Origin: Pseudomonadota bacterium | GTDB lineage: Bacteria > Pseudomonadota > Alphaproteobacteria > Rhodospirillales > Magnetospirillaceae | Direction of reading: 5' to 3' | DNA length: 6,352 bases | Assembly (NCBI GenBank): GCA_023426365.1 | Contig: JAFAAW010000147.1 | Coordinates: 1-6,352 of the forward strand | Part shown: positions 5,466-6,352 of the stretch, piece after piece | Position numbering within the stretch: position 1 is the first letter of the stretch | Layout of the letters: every line of letters starts with the position of its first letter | Translations under genes and position numbers: made by a program | Notes under the pieces: model-generated | What the model was told of the DNA's origin: nothing | What the model saw: the letters and a program-made list of their open reading frames with translations, nothing else | Databases searched by the model: none

Positions 5466-6352
5466 GGCCGTGCCTCCCTGTCCGATGCCTCGACCAGGGC
5501 GATGAAGGCGTCTTCCAGCGTGGGATCGGGCAGGTCGGGGCCGCGCACGCGGGCCTTGATGTGGTCGGGACTGCCCAGCGCGATCAGCCGGCCCTTGTAG
5601 ACGATGCCGATGCGGTCGCAATACTCGGCCTCGTCCAGGAAATGGGTGGTGACCAGCACGGCGACGCCGTCGGCGGCCATGGCGTTGATGTGGCCCCAGA
5701 ACTCGCGCCGCACCAGCGGATCGACGCCCGAGGTGGGTTCGTCCAGAAACAGGATGTCGGGGCCGTGCAGGATGGCCGCCGCCAGCGCCAGCCGCTGCTT
5801 GAACCCCAGCGGCAATTGCCCGGCATTGGTGTCGGCCATGGCGCCAAGGCCGAAGACCTCTACCATGGCGGTGGCGATCTCGTGCCGCGGCGCCCCGTGC
5901 AGGCCGTAGACGCCGGCGAAGAAGTCCAGGTTCTGGCGCACCGACAGATCGGGATAAAGTGAGAATTTCTGCGACATGTAGCCCAGGCGCTGCCTGGCCT
6001 CGGGCGCGGCCGCCGCCAGATCGATGCCGGCCACGCGGGCGATGCCCGAACTGGGTTCCATCAGCCCGCACAACATGCGGAACGTGGTGGACTTGCCCGC
6101 GCCGTTGGGACCCAGCAGGCCGAAGATCTCGCCCGGGGCGACGGTGAATCCCACATGGTCCACCGCCGTGAAATCGCCGAACCTGCGCACCAGATCGCGC
6201 GCCTCGACCACCGCGCCGCCGCGCGGGCGGGCGTGACGGACGACCGCCGGCAGGGCCGGCGGCGGCCCCTCGTGGCGGTCCAGCAGGGCGATGAAGGCGT
6301 CCTCGAAGCGCGGCGCCACCGGCTCGACCACGGCCTGGGGCGCGCCCAGGGC
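5462..6352 (-). CDS. ybhF: Tandem ABC ATPase, YbhF-like (C-terminal part; runs off the right edge)
   Basis: The frame is open to the window edge, so the gene is partial: 296 residues are visible. They begin with the tail of a first ABC domain (APRFEDAFIALL, visible residues 13-24), a Pro-rich linker, then a complete second ABC domain: Walker A GPNGAGKST (81-89), Q-loop Gln128 in MSQKFSLYPDL, signature LPLGFKQR (180-187), Walker B ILFLDEP (200-206), D-loop SGVD (208-211) and switch His237. The signature departs from LSGGQ, but the E. coli YbhF second domain has the same form. It powers the YbhS/YbhR-like permeases, whose gene begins inside its stop codon (ATGA). A GTG at 6331 would give a shorter protein but lies within the first-domain tail and is not the start. 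YbhF is about 578 residues, so about half is missing; an HlyD-like adaptor gene probably lies beyond. Confidence 0.94.
   Translation of the reverse strand, partial: ALGAPQAVVEPVAPRFEDAFIALLDRHEGPPPALPAVVRHARPRGGAVVEARDLVRRFGDFTAVDHVGFTVAPGEIFGLLGPNGAGKSTTFRMLCGLMEPSSGIARVAGIDLAAAAPEARQRLGYMSQKFSLYPDLSVRQNLDFFAGVYGLHGAPRHEIATAMVEVFGLGAMADTNAGQLPLGFKQRLALAAAILHGPDILFLDEPTSGVDPLVRREFWGHINAMAADGVAVLVTTHFLDEAEYCDRIGIVYKGRLIALGSPDHIKARVRGPDLPDPTLEDAFIALVEASDREARP
5495..5512 (-). repeat. 18-base direct repeat, copy 1 (second ABC-domain tail)
   Basis: CAGGGCGATGAAGGCGTC (+ strand) is identical to bases 6284-6301. Read on the minus strand it encodes DAFIAL at the end of the second ABC domain. It reflects the internal duplication of the YbhF-like ATPase and is not a mobile or regulatory element. 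Confidence 0.85.
6284..6301 (-). repeat. 18-base direct repeat, copy 2 (first ABC-domain tail)
   Basis: This copy is identical to 5495-5512 and encodes DAFIAL at the end of the first ABC domain. The two copies are 789 bases apart, matching one domain length, and show that the protein has two fused cassettes even though the first cassette is mostly outside the window. Confidence 0.85.

Noticed and set aside
4242..5600. Long open frame on the plus strand opposite the permease genes
   Set aside because: It is rich in Gln, His, Gly and Arg with low-complexity composition, no ribosome site and no known domain; it is a shadow of the ybhR- and ybhS-like genes.
5462..6331. ATPase gene starting at GTG 6331 as a complete single-cassette protein
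   Set aside because: The residues just after this GTG are the C-terminal tail of a preceding ABC domain (APRFEDAFIALL), and the frame is open to the window edge, so the gene is partial.

Overview
The window comes from a high-GC Gram-negative bacterium. It carries an Rnf complex ending in rnfG-rnfE-rnfH, a sulfide:quinone oxidoreductase with a Tat signal and an E. coli YbhFSR-type exporter. Rnf gene order and codon use suggest an alphaproteobacterium, perhaps a Magnetospirillum/Rhodospirillaceae-like organism; that placement is inference. No tRNA, rRNA, CRISPR array, insertion sequence or attachment site was seen.

Left part (1-1218, + strand): the 3' end of rnfG, then complete rnfE and rnfH. 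The RnfG stub keeps the flavinylation motif DQFSGAT. rnfE overlaps the rnfG stop by one base (TGATG), so the two are probably translationally coupled. rnfH follows after 64 bases that contain a perfect 7-bp hairpin. RnfG and RnfE belong to the membrane complex that couples electron transfer between NADH and ferredoxin to an ion gradient.

Middle part (1219-3164, + strand): an AT-rich island of about 45 bases (1237-1281) separates rnf from the next unit and is the best place for a promoter, although no clear -35/-10 pair is visible. A leader with inverted repeats leads into a gene for a type II sulfide:quinone oxidoreductase with an N-terminal twin-arginine signal. After 122 bases with several possible RNA stems comes a small gene for a 113-residue, probably three-helix membrane protein. 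These two genes look like a sulfide-oxidation pair: the flavoprotein would pass sulfide electrons to the quinone pool from the periplasmic side, and the small protein may be a membrane partner. That partnership is inference.

Right part (3230-6352, - strand): an exporter operon read right to left. It consists of a tandem ATPase (ybhF-like, only the C-terminal part visible, running off the right edge), permease ybhS-like and permease ybhR-like, with an ATGA overlap and a 4-base gap between them. It is convergent with the sulfide genes, and the 65-base junction holds a perfect 10-bp GC hairpin that may end transcription from both sides.

The gene families are all known. The least described parts are the Tat-bearing type II SQR, its small membrane neighbour, and the structured leaders in front of both.
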